34,560 nt of DNA, from NCBI GenBank assembly GCA_029565395.1, contig JAKQOG010000207.1, positions 1 to 34,560 of the forward strand, read 5' to 3'. Below are positions 16,591 to 25,816 of this stretch, in pieces. The position numbers were made by a program, and so were the translations under genes. This DNA comes from Candidatus Hydrogenedentota bacterium. Lineage in GTDB: Bacteria > Hydrogenedentota > Hydrogenedentia > Hydrogenedentales > CAILVY01. The notes under the pieces are model-generated. The model had not been told where the DNA came from and ran no database searches. It worked only from the letters and a program-made list of their open reading frames with translations. Within the stretch, counting starts at the first letter, position 1. Each line of letters starts with the position of its first letter.

Positions 16591-19500
16591 ATGTTGATTC
16601 ATTTCATGATGTGCTTGTTAAGCGGAGTTGCCACAGAGGGAGCAGGGCCGACGCAACTCATTCTGGATCGGGTGGTGTATCATACGCAGGCGTGGGGGGA
16701 AATGGGGATTGATACCTGCACGCATGCGCCGGACAAGACACCCAATCCAATGCGCATCAATGACAAGACGTATGAGCAGGGGATAGGGATGCATGCCAAC
16801 AGTGAAACATACATTGAGTTGGAGGGGCAGTTTTTGGCGTTTGAGGCGGAGGTCGGGGTGCAGTGGCAGGGGCCGAATGTGGGCAGTGTGATTTTCCAAG
16901 TATTCGTGGACGAAAAGCAACTGTTTGATTCCGGGATAATGAAGGAGACAGATGCTCCGAAACCGATACACATTGACACGAAAGGCGCGGCCGCGCTGCG
17001 GTTGGTGACGAAAAATGCGGGGGATGGGATCACGTGCGATTGCGCCAACTGGGCGCTGGCGCGGCTGATTCCTGACCCGGATGCGCCGAAACTCACGGAG
17101 AATACAGGGATGGATATTGGGCCGTTTGCGTATGTCAGAAGTTGGGACCCGAACCGCATGACGGGCACATTGGCCAAGCGCACGGAAGAATTCCCGGCGG
17201 CGGATGTATTTCTTGGGAAGGATCTGCTTCCCGATGGGATAAGCGATCTGACACCCGATACACAATCCAAACGGGAAGAGGACGCTATATATACAGTGCC
17301 GGTGTTGGAAAATGGGCTTGGGTGCATAGGATTGGAATGGATGGAGCGGCGGTTTTTGCGGATGGCGTCGGTTGAATTTGCTGACAAGGCGTCCGTGCCT
17401 CCGGTGAAGGAGTCACGGTTGGAATATTGGGAAGGTGAATCGCCATGGCAAGGGGAATGGAAGCGGCTTGAAAGCGATATAATGGTGGACGGTTTAAAAT
17501 GGACGGTTTCCTGGAGTGGTGCGAAGAACAAGGGAGTCAAAACGGGTTCGGAAAAGATCCGCTGGGTATTCCCCAAGCACGATAAGACTGTCCGCGTGCA
17601 TGCGCTATCTGCGTATTCGCGATCAGCCGTACAGCAGACGGCATTACGCGTGGAATGGGAGAATCTTCCCGGCGATACAAAGTTTCAAATCGAAAGTTAC
17701 AATGGTGAATTTACAGAGGGCCCGGCAAGGTATGTTCGGGAAGGCAGTGTGGCGGAAACAGCATCGTTTGGTGTGAAATACGCCTTGCCCGGACCTTGGA
17801 AAACAGACCGGACGGTGCTTCGTTTTAGCAGGGCCGGTGAAGGGGGAAGGGCTAAGGATTCGGGTGTGAGCGTGGCGGTGGATGATGTTCTGGCAAATGG
17901 CGCGGTGTATGTGCCCAGTTTCGGTGTATATGTTTCGGGCGGTTCATCGTCCATGCCGCTGGTGGAGTATAAGAAGAAGATAGCGGGAGAGAAAACGATC
18001 CTGGAGCGGGTTCGCGAGATGCCGGATCAGACCTTCGCGCAGGCACTGGAGCATGTGCACAACCCCGTGCAGGATTTGGGGCCGATGATGATCTCGCTGG
18101 CCTGTGACAACCGGAAATTTGTGGCGGAACGGAATGGTACGATCATTTTTGATCCGTATGACAGCGTGGAGCAGCCGGTGAAAGATATTCCGAAGGAATT
18201 CAAATTGATTCCAACGATGGGTTCGGGGAAAGAGGCTACTCTTAAACGTCATCTTAACGGGGAATGGCTGCCTGCGCCGGTTATTGAAATTGAAGAAGAT
18301 GGAGTGTTGTATTCTCAGCGCACCTTTGTCGCGGCATTCGGAAAAGAAGCTCTGCCGGAGTCCAATGGTTGGCTGTATGATCAGGCTGTATGTGTGGCTG
18401 AGTTTGGAATGAAGAATACGGGGTCGAATAAAAAAGAGGCCAATATTACCTTGGCGCTCGACAAAGCCGAAATAAAGCAAGAGGATAAGGGATATGGTTT
18501 TGTTGCCGGAGAACGCTTGGCGGCGTATGTGCCGGGTACGGATGCAGCGATCAGTGCTGAAAACAACGCCCTGATTTTTAAGAAAACGCTTGCCGCGGGG
18601 AAAGAAGCGCATTGCGTGGTGTTGATTCCTGCATGGAATGTTCAACCACAAGAACTCGCGGCACTGGAAGATGTGGCAGGATTGTACGAACGCTTTAGCA
18701 AGTATTGGGCGCAACTCCCGGCCCATAATATGAATGTGGAGACGCCTGATGATTTGTTGAACCGCATTATTCTGGCTTCGCAAGTGCATTGTCTGCTCGC
18801 AGCGCGCAACGAGGAGCGCGGCAAGCGTATTTCAGCATACATTTCCTCCGACCGCTATGGCCCCTTGGAGAGCGAAGCCAATTCGGTCATTCGCGGCATG
18901 GATCTCTTGGGCAATGCGGAATTCGCTCGCCGTTCCCATGACTTTTTCATTCACCGGTACAGTCCGGAAGGATTTTTAACCACCGGGTATACCTTGATGG
19001 GTACGGGTTGGCATTTGTGGACCTTGGCGGAGCATTTTCGGCTAACGCAGGATAAAGCGTGGCTGCAGTCGGTTGCGCCGGAAGTGGCGCGGGTGTGTCA
19101 ATGGGTTGCGAAGCAATGCGAGAAGACGCGTGCGCTGGATACCGCTGAATGGAAAATGCCGGAGTCGGGATTGGTTCCGCCGGGCGTGGGTGCGGATTGG
19201 AACCGGTATGCCTACCGGTTTGCTGTTCAAGGACACTATTGTCTTGGACTCCAAACGGCAACGAATGCCTTGGCGGATGTCCAGCAGCCGGGTGCGGATG
19301 CGCTTCAACAAAATGGGGAGACATTTCATTCTGATCTGTTGCGTTCGTTCCTGTGGAGTCAGAAACGCACACCGGTGCTGCAACTTTCCAATGGCACGTG
19401 GGCGCCGGGGTATCCGGGGATGCTGTATTGCTATGGCCGCATTGAGGATATTATTCCCGGCGAGGACGGCAACCGCAGTTGGGCGTATGATGTGGAACTC

Positions 19501-20205
19501 GGCGCACATCATCTGATTGCGCAGGGGCTGATGAATGCCGATTCTCCGGAGGCCACGCGCATCATGGATCACATGGAAGACTTTTGGTTTCTGCATAACG
19601 GCATGGGGGATTATCCGGAAGAGAAAAACAAGGCGGATTGGTTTAGTCTGGGCGGGTTTGCCAAGGTGCAGCCCTATTATTGCCGCAACGCGGAGATCTA
19701 TGCGCTGCGGGATGATATGAAGCCGTTTATCCGTTCGTATTTCAATACTATTCCGACGTTGTTGAGCCTGGAAAATCTATCATTCTGGGAGCATTTTCAC
19801 AATATGGGCGGATGGAACAAGACGCATGAGACCGGCTATTTCCTGGCACAAACGCGAATGATGCTGGTGCAGGAACGCGGCAACGAACTCTGGCTGGCGC
19901 CTTTTGTGACGAATAATTGGCTGAAGGACGGGATGCGGGTTGCCGTTCATAATGCGCCGACATTTTTCGGGCCGGTGAGCTATGAAATCACATCCCATAT
20001 CGCGCAAGGATATATGGAGGTAACGGTTGAAGTGCCGACGCGCGAGAAACCGAACTCAATTGTGATCCGGTTACGCCATCCCGAAGGGAACACAATTCAA
20101 CAGGTCACTGTCTCCAACGCATCCACCAAAAGGATAGATTTGGTAAAAGAAGGCTTCCGATTCACTCCGGAGAAAGACACGGCTGCCTTCCGTGTGGAAT
20201 TTTAA
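16591..20205 (+). CDS. Large secreted glycosidase-like protein with NPCBM domain
   Basis: The 1204-residue protein starts with a short hydrophobic leader (residues 1 to about 18), so export is likely. Residues about 22-155 fit the NPCBM carbohydrate-binding module (VVYHTQAWGEMGID…, then YEQGIGMHANSE typical of that fold). The middle (about 170-710) is rich in beta structure. From about 720 to 1110 the sequence looks like a six-hairpin (alpha/alpha)6 glycosidase barrel, with GPLESEANSVIRGMDL, GTGWHLWTLAEHF and GADWNRYAYRFAVQGHY as likely active-site helices; a beta domain closes the protein. I cannot assign a CAZy family or catalytic acids. AAAGGAAGAG lies just upstream of the ATG. Its 3' end faces the WbsX-like gene 15 bp away. 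Confidence 0.8.
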   Translation: MLIHFMMCLLSGVATEGAGPTQLILDRVVYHTQAWGEMGIDTCTHAPDKTPNPMRINDKTYEQGIGMHANSETYIELEGQFLAFEAEVGVQWQGPNVGSVIFQVFVDEKQLFDSGIMKETDAPKPIHIDTKGAAALRLVTKNAGDGITCDCANWALARLIPDPDAPKLTENTGMDIGPFAYVRSWDPNRMTGTLAKRTEEFPAADVFLGKDLLPDGISDLTPDTQSKREEDAIYTVPVLENGLGCIGLEWMERRFLRMASVEFADKASVPPVKESRLEYWEGESPWQGEWKRLESDIMVDGLKWTVSWSGAKNKGVKTGSEKIRWVFPKHDKTVRVHALSAYSRSAVQQTALRVEWENLPGDTKFQIESYNGEFTEGPARYVREGSVAETASFGVKYALPGPWKTDRTVLRFSRAGEGGRAKDSGVSVAVDDVLANGAVYVPSFGVYVSGGSSSMPLVEYKKKIAGEKTILERVREMPDQTFAQALEHVHNPVQDLGPMMISLACDNRKFVAERNGTIIFDPYDSVEQPVKDIPKEFKLIPTMGSGKEATLKRHLNGEWLPAPVIEIEEDGVLYSQRTFVAAFGKEALPESNGWLYDQAVCVAEFGMKNTGSNKKEANITLALDKAEIKQEDKGYGFVAGERLAAYVPGTDAAISAENNALIFKKTLAAGKEAHCVVLIPAWNVQPQELAALEDVAGLYERFSKYWAQLPAHNMNVETPDDLLNRIILASQVHCLLAARNEERGKRISAYISSDRYGPLESEANSVIRGMDLLGNAEFARRSHDFFIHRYSPEGFLTTGYTLMGTGWHLWTLAEHFRLTQDKAWLQSVAPEVARVCQWVAKQCEKTRALDTAEWKMPESGLVPPGVGADWNRYAYRFAVQGHYCLGLQTATNALADVQQPGADALQQNGETFHSDLLRSFLWSQKRTPVLQLSNGTWAPGYPGMLYCYGRIEDIIPGEDGNRSWAYDVELGAHHLIAQGLMNADSPEATRIMDHMEDFWFLHNGMGDYPEEKNKADWFSLGGFAKVQPYYCRNAEIYALRDDMKPFIRSYFNTIPTLLSLENLSFWEHFHNMGGWNKTHETGYFLAQTRMMLVQERGNELWLAPFVTNNWLKDGMRVAVHNAPTFFGPVSYEITSHIAQGYMEVTVEVPTREKPNSIVIRLRHPEGNTIQQVTVSNASTKRIDLVKEGFRFTPEKDTAAFRVEF

Positions 20206-20220
20206 CTTCAAGACAGCCCA

Positions 20221-21426
20221 CTATTTCGATCCAAATGCCTTTTGGATGGCTTCGAGATAGGCCAGGCCGTGTTCGGTGTCGGGTTCAAGGTAGCTGCCTT
20301 CGGTCCATTCGTTCCAGCAGTTGATGGTGAAGGTGTTGTGACATTCTGGATGGGTGTCGAGGAAGGTTTTGACCTTTTGCAGGGCTTCCTGGAAGGCTTC
20401 GGGGGTGTTGCCGCTGATACAGTTGGTGAAGGGGTATCCTGTATTGCCCCAGGGATCGGTCTGGGTGCATCGCGGACTGGAATCCCAGCCCATGGTCACG
20501 TTCGGGAAATAGGGCATGGTGAATTGCTTAACCTTTTGATTCCATACCTCGACCGCCTTTTCCATGAGGGTCTTGTATTCGGTTGTGGGGGCATCCGGCA
20601 GGGGCATATCATGGACCCAGACATAGGACGTGACGCTGTCGAAGGCCAACCGTTTAACTAGTTCCTCAATATTTTTAACGGTCTTTTCATTGGGGAGGAT
20701 CTGGATGCCCCAGGAGATGGCATTCAGGTGGAGGTTTGGGAATCCGGCGGCTTTTACTTTGTCGCGGAAATGTTGCAATGCGGCGGCCGTGGCGTCCACG
20801 CCGCCAAAGCTTTTCATCAGCGTGTGCATTTCGTATATGGAAAACACGGGACATCCGTCTATTTCCCAATGGGAGGGATGCTTGAAATAGGTCTCGATGA
20901 CATAGGTGGTCATTTTGTCGAAGGTTTCTGGAGTGACCGTGCCGGGGTACAAGAGTTCTCCTGGATGCTTTACGGTGGCGGGATGGATATCTTGCCAGTC
21001 GTGATTGGCCCACATGAGGGCGAATTTCATGCGCGCAGCGTTGGGCGCTTTCATGAAGCCCTGTTCGACACCGCGTTCGAGAAAGAGTCCGTCGTTGTAG
21101 TAGTACCAATCGAACATGAAGACATCCACGCCGTGATCTGCAGCAGCGTCGATCTTTTTGGCCATTACATCGGGATCGGACTCGTCCGTATACCCCCATA
21201 GCGGCACTTTGGGCTGTTTGTGCCCGGGAAACTTGGGCCGGGCTTTTTTGACCAGTTCCCATTCCGTCCAGCCTTGGCCATGCCGAGCCTGATTGCGCGC
21301 GTCGGGGTGATAATTGGGGAAATAAAACGATACGACTGTGTAATCCTTCGGCATAGCTGTGCTCCCATCAGGACTCGCCGCCATGAGGATGGCGGTGCAT
21401 GAAAGTAACAGGGTCAAACAACTCAT
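20221..21426 (-). CDS. WbsX/GH99-like family protein, probably secreted
   Basis: The 401-residue protein belongs to the Glyco_tran_WbsX group (PF14307), which is related in fold to GH99 endo-alpha-mannosidases. Hallmarks visible are VSFYFPNYHPD near residue 32, GQGWTEWELVKKA (51-63), FMFDWYYYND around 103-112, ALMWANHDW around 136-144, and the C-terminal NCWNEWTEGSYLEPD. A hydrophobic leader suggests export, which fits a glycan hydrolase better than the glycosyltransferase role in the family name. The ATG overlaps the TGA stop of the upstream GH94-like gene (ATGA), so the two are coupled and probably act on one glycan. Substrate unknown. Confidence 0.85.
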   Translation of the reverse strand: MSCLTLLLSCTAILMAASPDGSTAMPKDYTVVSFYFPNYHPDARNQARHGQGWTEWELVKKARPKFPGHKQPKVPLWGYTDESDPDVMAKKIDAAADHGVDVFMFDWYYYNDGLFLERGVEQGFMKAPNAARMKFALMWANHDWQDIHPATVKHPGELLYPGTVTPETFDKMTTYVIETYFKHPSHWEIDGCPVFSIYEMHTLMKSFGGVDATAAALQHFRDKVKAAGFPNLHLNAISWGIQILPNEKTVKNIEELVKRLAFDSVTSYVWVHDMPLPDAPTTEYKTLMEKAVEVWNQKVKQFTMPYFPNVTMGWDSSPRCTQTDPWGNTGYPFTNCISGNTPEAFQEALQKVKTFLDTHPECHNTFTINCWNEWTEGSYLEPDTEHGLAYLEAIQKAFGSK

Positions 21427-24023
21427 TGTTCATCGATCTCCCATTGTATTGTCTGTCCGGGTTCGCCGTGCACTTCAAAGCATATCAGACCGTCGCTGGT
21501 ATTTGTAAATGGATGGTCGGCTCCATTCACATTGAGGCGGAGGGCGGTCCCATTCGCAGGGGGGCGAATCGCAAATGAAAAGTTGCTGGAAACCACCGGG
21601 CGGTAGTAGCCGCGGCATTGTTTTTCGCGGTACGCAATGCCGATGAGGGGCAGGCGCAGGATGAAGGTATCAAAGGGCAGCAGAGGCTTAATCACGATCT
21701 GATTTTTTTGTGTGCCGATGCCTGCCAACTTTATGGCGTCCAACAGTGGTCCGCTGTGGCGGTTCATGTTCATGACGGGGAATTTGGTCATGGCGGTGAC
21801 ATTGACGTCGAAGGTTTCGCCGGGACGGGGATGATAATGGGCGTTGAAGGAATCGGGGCCGGACCAAATGCCATACCAGGTGCCGGGGTACATTTCCGCA
21901 CGCGTGGCGAGTGTGGTGGAGAGGAAAAAGTCCCAGCCCGCGCGGGCGTCGTGGAGGGACCATGCCCAGGAAGTCCATGCATCGATTGCCGCCCAGGTGC
22001 CGCCGTTGGTGTCGGAACCGGGTTCGAGGGCCAATCCCTTCCGGGGTGGCCACAAACACCGCGCCCCGGCTTTTTGCGGTTCTGCGCAGAGGGTCCGGAT
22101 GTTTTCAAACATGCGGTTGCGTTGTTCTTCATTCCATACGCCGCCGATCACGCCGAAAGATTGTGTGTCCAGGAACAGCCGGTCCGTTCCGAGCATTTTG
22201 TCGCCGCGTCCGAGATAACCGCGCGCGACCCATTCCCCCGTCCAAAATTGGCGCAATGCATTTGCCTGTTCGCCGCTGAATTGCCGCAAAGCGTGCGCAA
22301 AATCGGTGTCTATGGTTTCTAAGGCATCCGCAAGCGGGGGCAGCGCCAACGTGGCCAGGCCGGCGTTGAGCGAGGATTCCCCGCGCACCAGGGTAAAGGG
22401 GGAAAAATTGGAAAAGGCAAAGAGGACGTCGTTCCAATCACCCGTAAGGCAGCGAATCACGCCGTGCGGCCCTACACCTATTTTCTCGGTGAGGTGTTTG
22501 AAAGCGGTCCATGCATGTTCGATGACGGTGCCATTGCATTTTTTTGCGGGGGGGTAATAGGGTAGGGATTCGTTGAGGAAATCGTAGTCACGGGTCATGC
22601 CCAGATATTCACCCAGCGCCCATAAGAAGAAAATGTCCAGGTCACTGCTCTTGCTATGCACTAAGATTCCGGTGGTTTGGCCATGGTCAATGAACGCATA
22701 GGGAATCGCGCCTGTTTTGGCATTTTGGGAGCGCATAATGAAGCGCAGGGAGTCTTTCGCCAGATCGGGGCGCAGATAAATTAGGGGCAAGGCCGCCAGA
22801 ACAAAGTCCCGCGGAGCGCCTGCCGCACCATGGCCGTAGCTATAAGCGGAACCTTGATCTACTACGTGCGCCTGATAGAAGTCCTGGTAAATAGAGCCAG
22901 CTTGAAGATAGTAAGAATGCCATTTTAGTTCACGGCTTAGCCAAGGGGCTTCCGGTGCGGCAAATTCCATCGTGCGCCATGGTTTTGATTCTTGTATTTC
23001 TTTATATCGAGCTACAAGAGATGGAATCCGTGGTTGTTCTTCGCAACCGTAGAGATAGCATGCAGAAATTTCTTCATCAGGTGCGATGGTGAGTTTTCTG
23101 CGCATGGCAAGGATGATTCCGGACCGGTAGGCTTTTCGTTGGGGAACTATCGAACCATCGGCTGCATGTAGCGTGCCTGGAAGGTGCTGTATGTCTGAAT
23201 CGCCCCAGAAAAGTGAGCCATCGGTGGCATATTCATGGTAATAGGCGGGCAAAGGATCCAGTGCGCTCAGAAACACCGGTTTTGGAAAATGATCATAGAA
23301 GGCGGGGTCTTCTGGGGACAAGATGGTTTCCGGTTTTACATGCGTTAAGACCGCGGACAGTGTAGTTGACGGTTGATGCCAGTCTGTGCTGATGTGAAAT
23401 CGGCGGTTCCATTGTTCACGTTGCCAATTCCAAAGGCGGTCGAGGTTATGGGTGATGATGGGGCCGCCGGTGATTTGCAGGAGGTTGGCGGTCCAATATT
23501 CGACTATAGACAGAGTTACGGACTCTTTGCGGAGATTTTTAATTTTTGTATTGGACAATACTACGGGGGCGTCTCCGTCCGGGGCGCTGATTCGTTCGAC
23601 TATTTGAAGGTCTGAGAAGTCTGTGGTTTTTTCAAAATAGCCCATGCCGAAAAGACGGTGTTGTTTTGCGGAAGAAGGGAGGTATTCCGGGAGGGTGGGA
23701 AAAGTCACGCCATCTACATGAATAATTTTAAACCCGCCTGCGTATTCCTTGCGGATCGGGTTCCAGCGATTGATGAGTTTGCACCCGCGCGACCAATCGT
23801 AAAATTGTACATATCCGCCGCTATGCGCCGTGGCAATAACACGATCGTTCCCTACTAAGTGCCAATGGTCGCCCTTCCGTTCTGGCGCAGGATCATAATA
23901 ATAGGCGGGATTTCCTTCGGTATCCGTGGTCCAATGCCCAAAATGGCCATTACCCCGCTCGCCTTCGGTTATGGGAATCGGTGTATCATCGAAAAAGCGT
24001 GTGAAGGATTCATCGAAATCCAT
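21423..24023 (-). CDS. GH94-like glycoside phosphorylase/hydrolase
   Basis: The 866-residue protein resembles the cellobiose/chitobiose phosphorylase superfamily (GH94 and GH36-type domains), enzymes that cleave a beta-glycoside with phosphate. The N-terminal part is a super-sandwich with the GH94-like opening GHFGHWTTDTEGNPAYYYD; the helical barrel follows, with GDWND at about 528-532, the motif carrying the catalytic acid in the family. The C-terminal part has PGTWYGIWSGPDSFN and a closing beta-sandwich. There is no signal peptide, which suits a cytoplasmic phosphorylase. I chose ATG 24023 because GGGAG lies upstream; a TTG at 24047 has no ribosome binding site. It is divergent from the beta-propeller gene (105-bp gap) and overlaps the WbsX-like gene by four bases. 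Whether it is a phosphorylase or hydrolase cannot be settled from sequence alone. Confidence 0.78.
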   Translation of the reverse strand: MDFDESFTRFFDDTPIPITEGERGNGHFGHWTTDTEGNPAYYYDPAPERKGDHWHLVGNDRVIATAHSGGYVQFYDWSRGCKLINRWNPIRKEYAGGFKIIHVDGVTFPTLPEYLPSSAKQHRLFGMGYFEKTTDFSDLQIVERISAPDGDAPVVLSNTKIKNLRKESVTLSIVEYWTANLLQITGGPIITHNLDRLWNWQREQWNRRFHISTDWHQPSTTLSAVLTHVKPETILSPEDPAFYDHFPKPVFLSALDPLPAYYHEYATDGSLFWGDSDIQHLPGTLHAADGSIVPQRKAYRSGIILAMRRKLTIAPDEEISACYLYGCEEQPRIPSLVARYKEIQESKPWRTMEFAAPEAPWLSRELKWHSYYLQAGSIYQDFYQAHVVDQGSAYSYGHGAAGAPRDFVLAALPLIYLRPDLAKDSLRFIMRSQNAKTGAIPYAFIDHGQTTGILVHSKSSDLDIFFLWALGEYLGMTRDYDFLNESLPYYPPAKKCNGTVIEHAWTAFKHLTEKIGVGPHGVIRCLTGDWNDVLFAFSNFSPFTLVRGESSLNAGLATLALPPLADALETIDTDFAHALRQFSGEQANALRQFWTGEWVARGYLGRGDKMLGTDRLFLDTQSFGVIGGVWNEEQRNRMFENIRTLCAEPQKAGARCLWPPRKGLALEPGSDTNGGTWAAIDAWTSWAWSLHDARAGWDFFLSTTLATRAEMYPGTWYGIWSGPDSFNAHYHPRPGETFDVNVTAMTKFPVMNMNRHSGPLLDAIKLAGIGTQKNQIVIKPLLPFDTFILRLPLIGIAYREKQCRGYYRPVVSSNFSFAIRPPANGTALRLNVNGADHPFTNTSDGLICFEVHGEPGQTIQWEIDEQ

Positions 24024-24128
24024 GGTATGACGGCTCCCGAACAACAACGGTTTATGCTTGGTTTTCTCTCTCCGAGGCCTTAGAATGGCGGGATTCGGGT
24101 TCGTGTGTCAACAAAGGAAGGGCACGAT

Positions 24129-25613
24129 ATGCTGAAAACTAGAGACATGCAATATACCCTCATTATTAGGGTCATAGGATGTTTACTTATCGGGGCTGCC
24201 GCCTGGGGAGAAGAGCCCATGCCCAGCGCGGAGAATATCCCGCTGTCCAATACCAAGGCGATGATCTATGAACCGGGAAGCACCACGAGGCCTGGCGCGC
24301 CGATTTCATTGGGGGTCGGCCCGCATCTTTTCCTTGATGAATATCTAATTGAGCGTGTGGAAAATGTGGAGCGTGTGGTGGATGCGCCGCAGCGTGATCC
24401 TAGTATCCCGAATCCGATCGTGACGGGAAAGGAAGATGGTTGTTTTCAGCCGTACATGACTATTCTTCATGACGATCAAATGGGCCGATACCGGCTTTGG
24501 TTTGGGCATCGTGTGGATGACAATAGCACCAGCACATCGCATATCGGTTATATGGAGTCCGAGGATGCAATACACTGGCAGCGTCCAGCGCGGATACTTA
24601 AAGATCCAGCGCCGATACAATTTGGGGCGAGTGTTATCGATCGGGGCGCGGAGTTTCCCAATGCCGCGCAACGCTACTATTTTGCATGGTGGAGAGATGG
24701 CGGAATGAAAGTGGCCACGTCGCCGGATGGATTTGACTGGACACCCGTGTGCGAAACGCCGGTTGTACTCGCCAATCATGATATTACAAGCATTTTTTGG
24801 GATCCGATTCGGAAACGCGTTATCGGCACGATTTCCGTGTATCGGACGGGTAAGGTCTGGACCGGCCAGCGGCGGATTACTATGCAGACGTACAGCACTG
24901 ATTTGCTGCATTGGGAAATCCCGCACTACGTGATTACGCCCGATGCCAAGGACCCCGGTGAAACGCAATTCTATGCGATGGACGGATATTTGGTGCGGGG
25001 TGATTTGATGATCGGCATGGTGAAGGTGTTGCGGGATGATCTCAAAGTGGACAATCCACCGGATCCGCCGGACGCGTATGGGATGGGCTATACCGCCTTG
25101 GCATGGTCGCGCGACGGCGAAACCTGGTATCGGGATCGTACGCATTTCTTTGATCCTGATCCGGCCAAAGGCACTTGGGATCACGCGCACGCCTGGATAG
25201 ACGATCAAGTGATGGTGGGCGACGAGGTATATTTGTACTATGGCGGGTATGCGCGCGGGCATAAAGTCAATCGATTCGAGGAACGTCAGATCGGTTTGCT
25301 CCGGATACCATGTGACCGATATGTTGCGCGGGTGGCAGGTGATACGCCGGGGAAGATCGTGACGCCCCTGCTGCTTCTGAGTGGCAGCACGTTGACTCTG
25401 AATGCCGATGCCAAGCAGGGCAGCATTGGGGTGAAGCTTCTGGATGAGAATGGTCAGGAGATTCCAGGTTTTTCTGTTCAGGAAATAAAAGGCGATGGCA
25501 TTCGTTTGCCGGTTCCGTGGGAAAAATCGCTTGGGGAACTCAACGGGAAGCCGGTTCGGATCGAATTTTTGATGAGAAATGCCAAGCTATACTGTTTTGA
25601 GATGTTGGAATAG
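24129..25613 (+). CDS. Secreted five-bladed beta-propeller, glycosidase-like
   Basis: The 494-residue protein has a leader peptide (about residues 1-27, ending near AAAWG) and a body with the repeating pattern of GH32/GH43/GH117-type beta-propellers: YRLWFGHR, IGYMESEDAIHW, KVATSPDGFDW, LAWSRDGETWYRD and EVYLYYGGY, each an inner strand followed by a Asp-Gly-x-x-Trp type turn. The C-terminal about 90 residues form a beta-sandwich. Proteins of this kind are common in polysaccharide-degrading bacteria and mostly uncharacterised; I cannot place the catalytic acids. AAAGGAAGGG lies 7 bases before the ATG at 24129, better than the in-frame GTG at 24105. It is divergent from the GH94-like gene, so the four genes from 16591 probably serve one glycan. 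Confidence 0.75.
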   Translation: MLKTRDMQYTLIIRVIGCLLIGAAAWGEEPMPSAENIPLSNTKAMIYEPGSTTRPGAPISLGVGPHLFLDEYLIERVENVERVVDAPQRDPSIPNPIVTGKEDGCFQPYMTILHDDQMGRYRLWFGHRVDDNSTSTSHIGYMESEDAIHWQRPARILKDPAPIQFGASVIDRGAEFPNAAQRYYFAWWRDGGMKVATSPDGFDWTPVCETPVVLANHDITSIFWDPIRKRVIGTISVYRTGKVWTGQRRITMQTYSTDLLHWEIPHYVITPDAKDPGETQFYAMDGYLVRGDLMIGMVKVLRDDLKVDNPPDPPDAYGMGYTALAWSRDGETWYRDRTHFFDPDPAKGTWDHAHAWIDDQVMVGDEVYLYYGGYARGHKVNRFEERQIGLLRIPCDRYVARVAGDTPGKIVTPLLLLSGSTLTLNADAKQGSIGVKLLDENGQEIPGFSVQEIKGDGIRLPVPWEKSLGELNGKPVRIEFLMRNAKLYCFEMLE

Positions 25614-25719
25614 TTAAATTTGATTATATCATATTTATTATTTATTTTTAATATATCTTCATAACTCATTGATAATAGGTGATTTATGTTTATTTCGGCA
25701 GGGTTTTGGGAGATTTTTC

Positions 25720-25748
25720 TTGACTTTTTGTTATTTGCGCAACATAAT
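25720..25748 (+). promoter_or_regulatory. Sigma70-type promoter of the ATPase pair
   Basis: TTGACT (25720-25725) and CATAAT (25743-25748) are separated by exactly 17 bases, one mismatch each from consensus. The -10 element lies inside the large palindrome, and the start of transcription would fall near 25755, about 60 bases before the ATPase ATG. Confidence 0.65.
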
Positions 25749-25790
25749 TGATGCGCAACAAATTTGTTGCGCATCAATTATGTTGCGCAA
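25735..25790. repeat. Perfect 56-bp palindrome with four TGCGCA boxes, probable operator
   Basis: The 28 bases from 25735 and the 28 bases from 25763 are exact reverse complements with no spacer. Inside, TGCGCA occurs at 25736, 25752, 25768 and 25784, exactly 16 bp apart, and the two outer boxes are TTGCGCAA. The palindrome covers the -10 element and presumed start point of the ATPase promoter. That position suggests an operator, though a hairpin in the mRNA leader or a mobile-element end is possible. No T-run follows, so it is not a classic terminator. Confidence 0.85.
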
Positions 25791-25816
25791 CGCTAACAAT
25801 AAAAAGGAGGCGTGAA

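Noticed and set aside
25478..25777. A minus-strand frame starting with the same residues as an extended first ATPase
   Set aside because: Both frames start within the perfect palindrome, so the shared peptide is only a result of the symmetry; the rest is antisense to the beta-propeller gene and AT-rich spacer.
25735..25790. Palindrome as the terminator of the beta-propeller gene
   Set aside because: No T-run follows on either strand, it lies 121 bp past the stop, and a promoter overlaps it.
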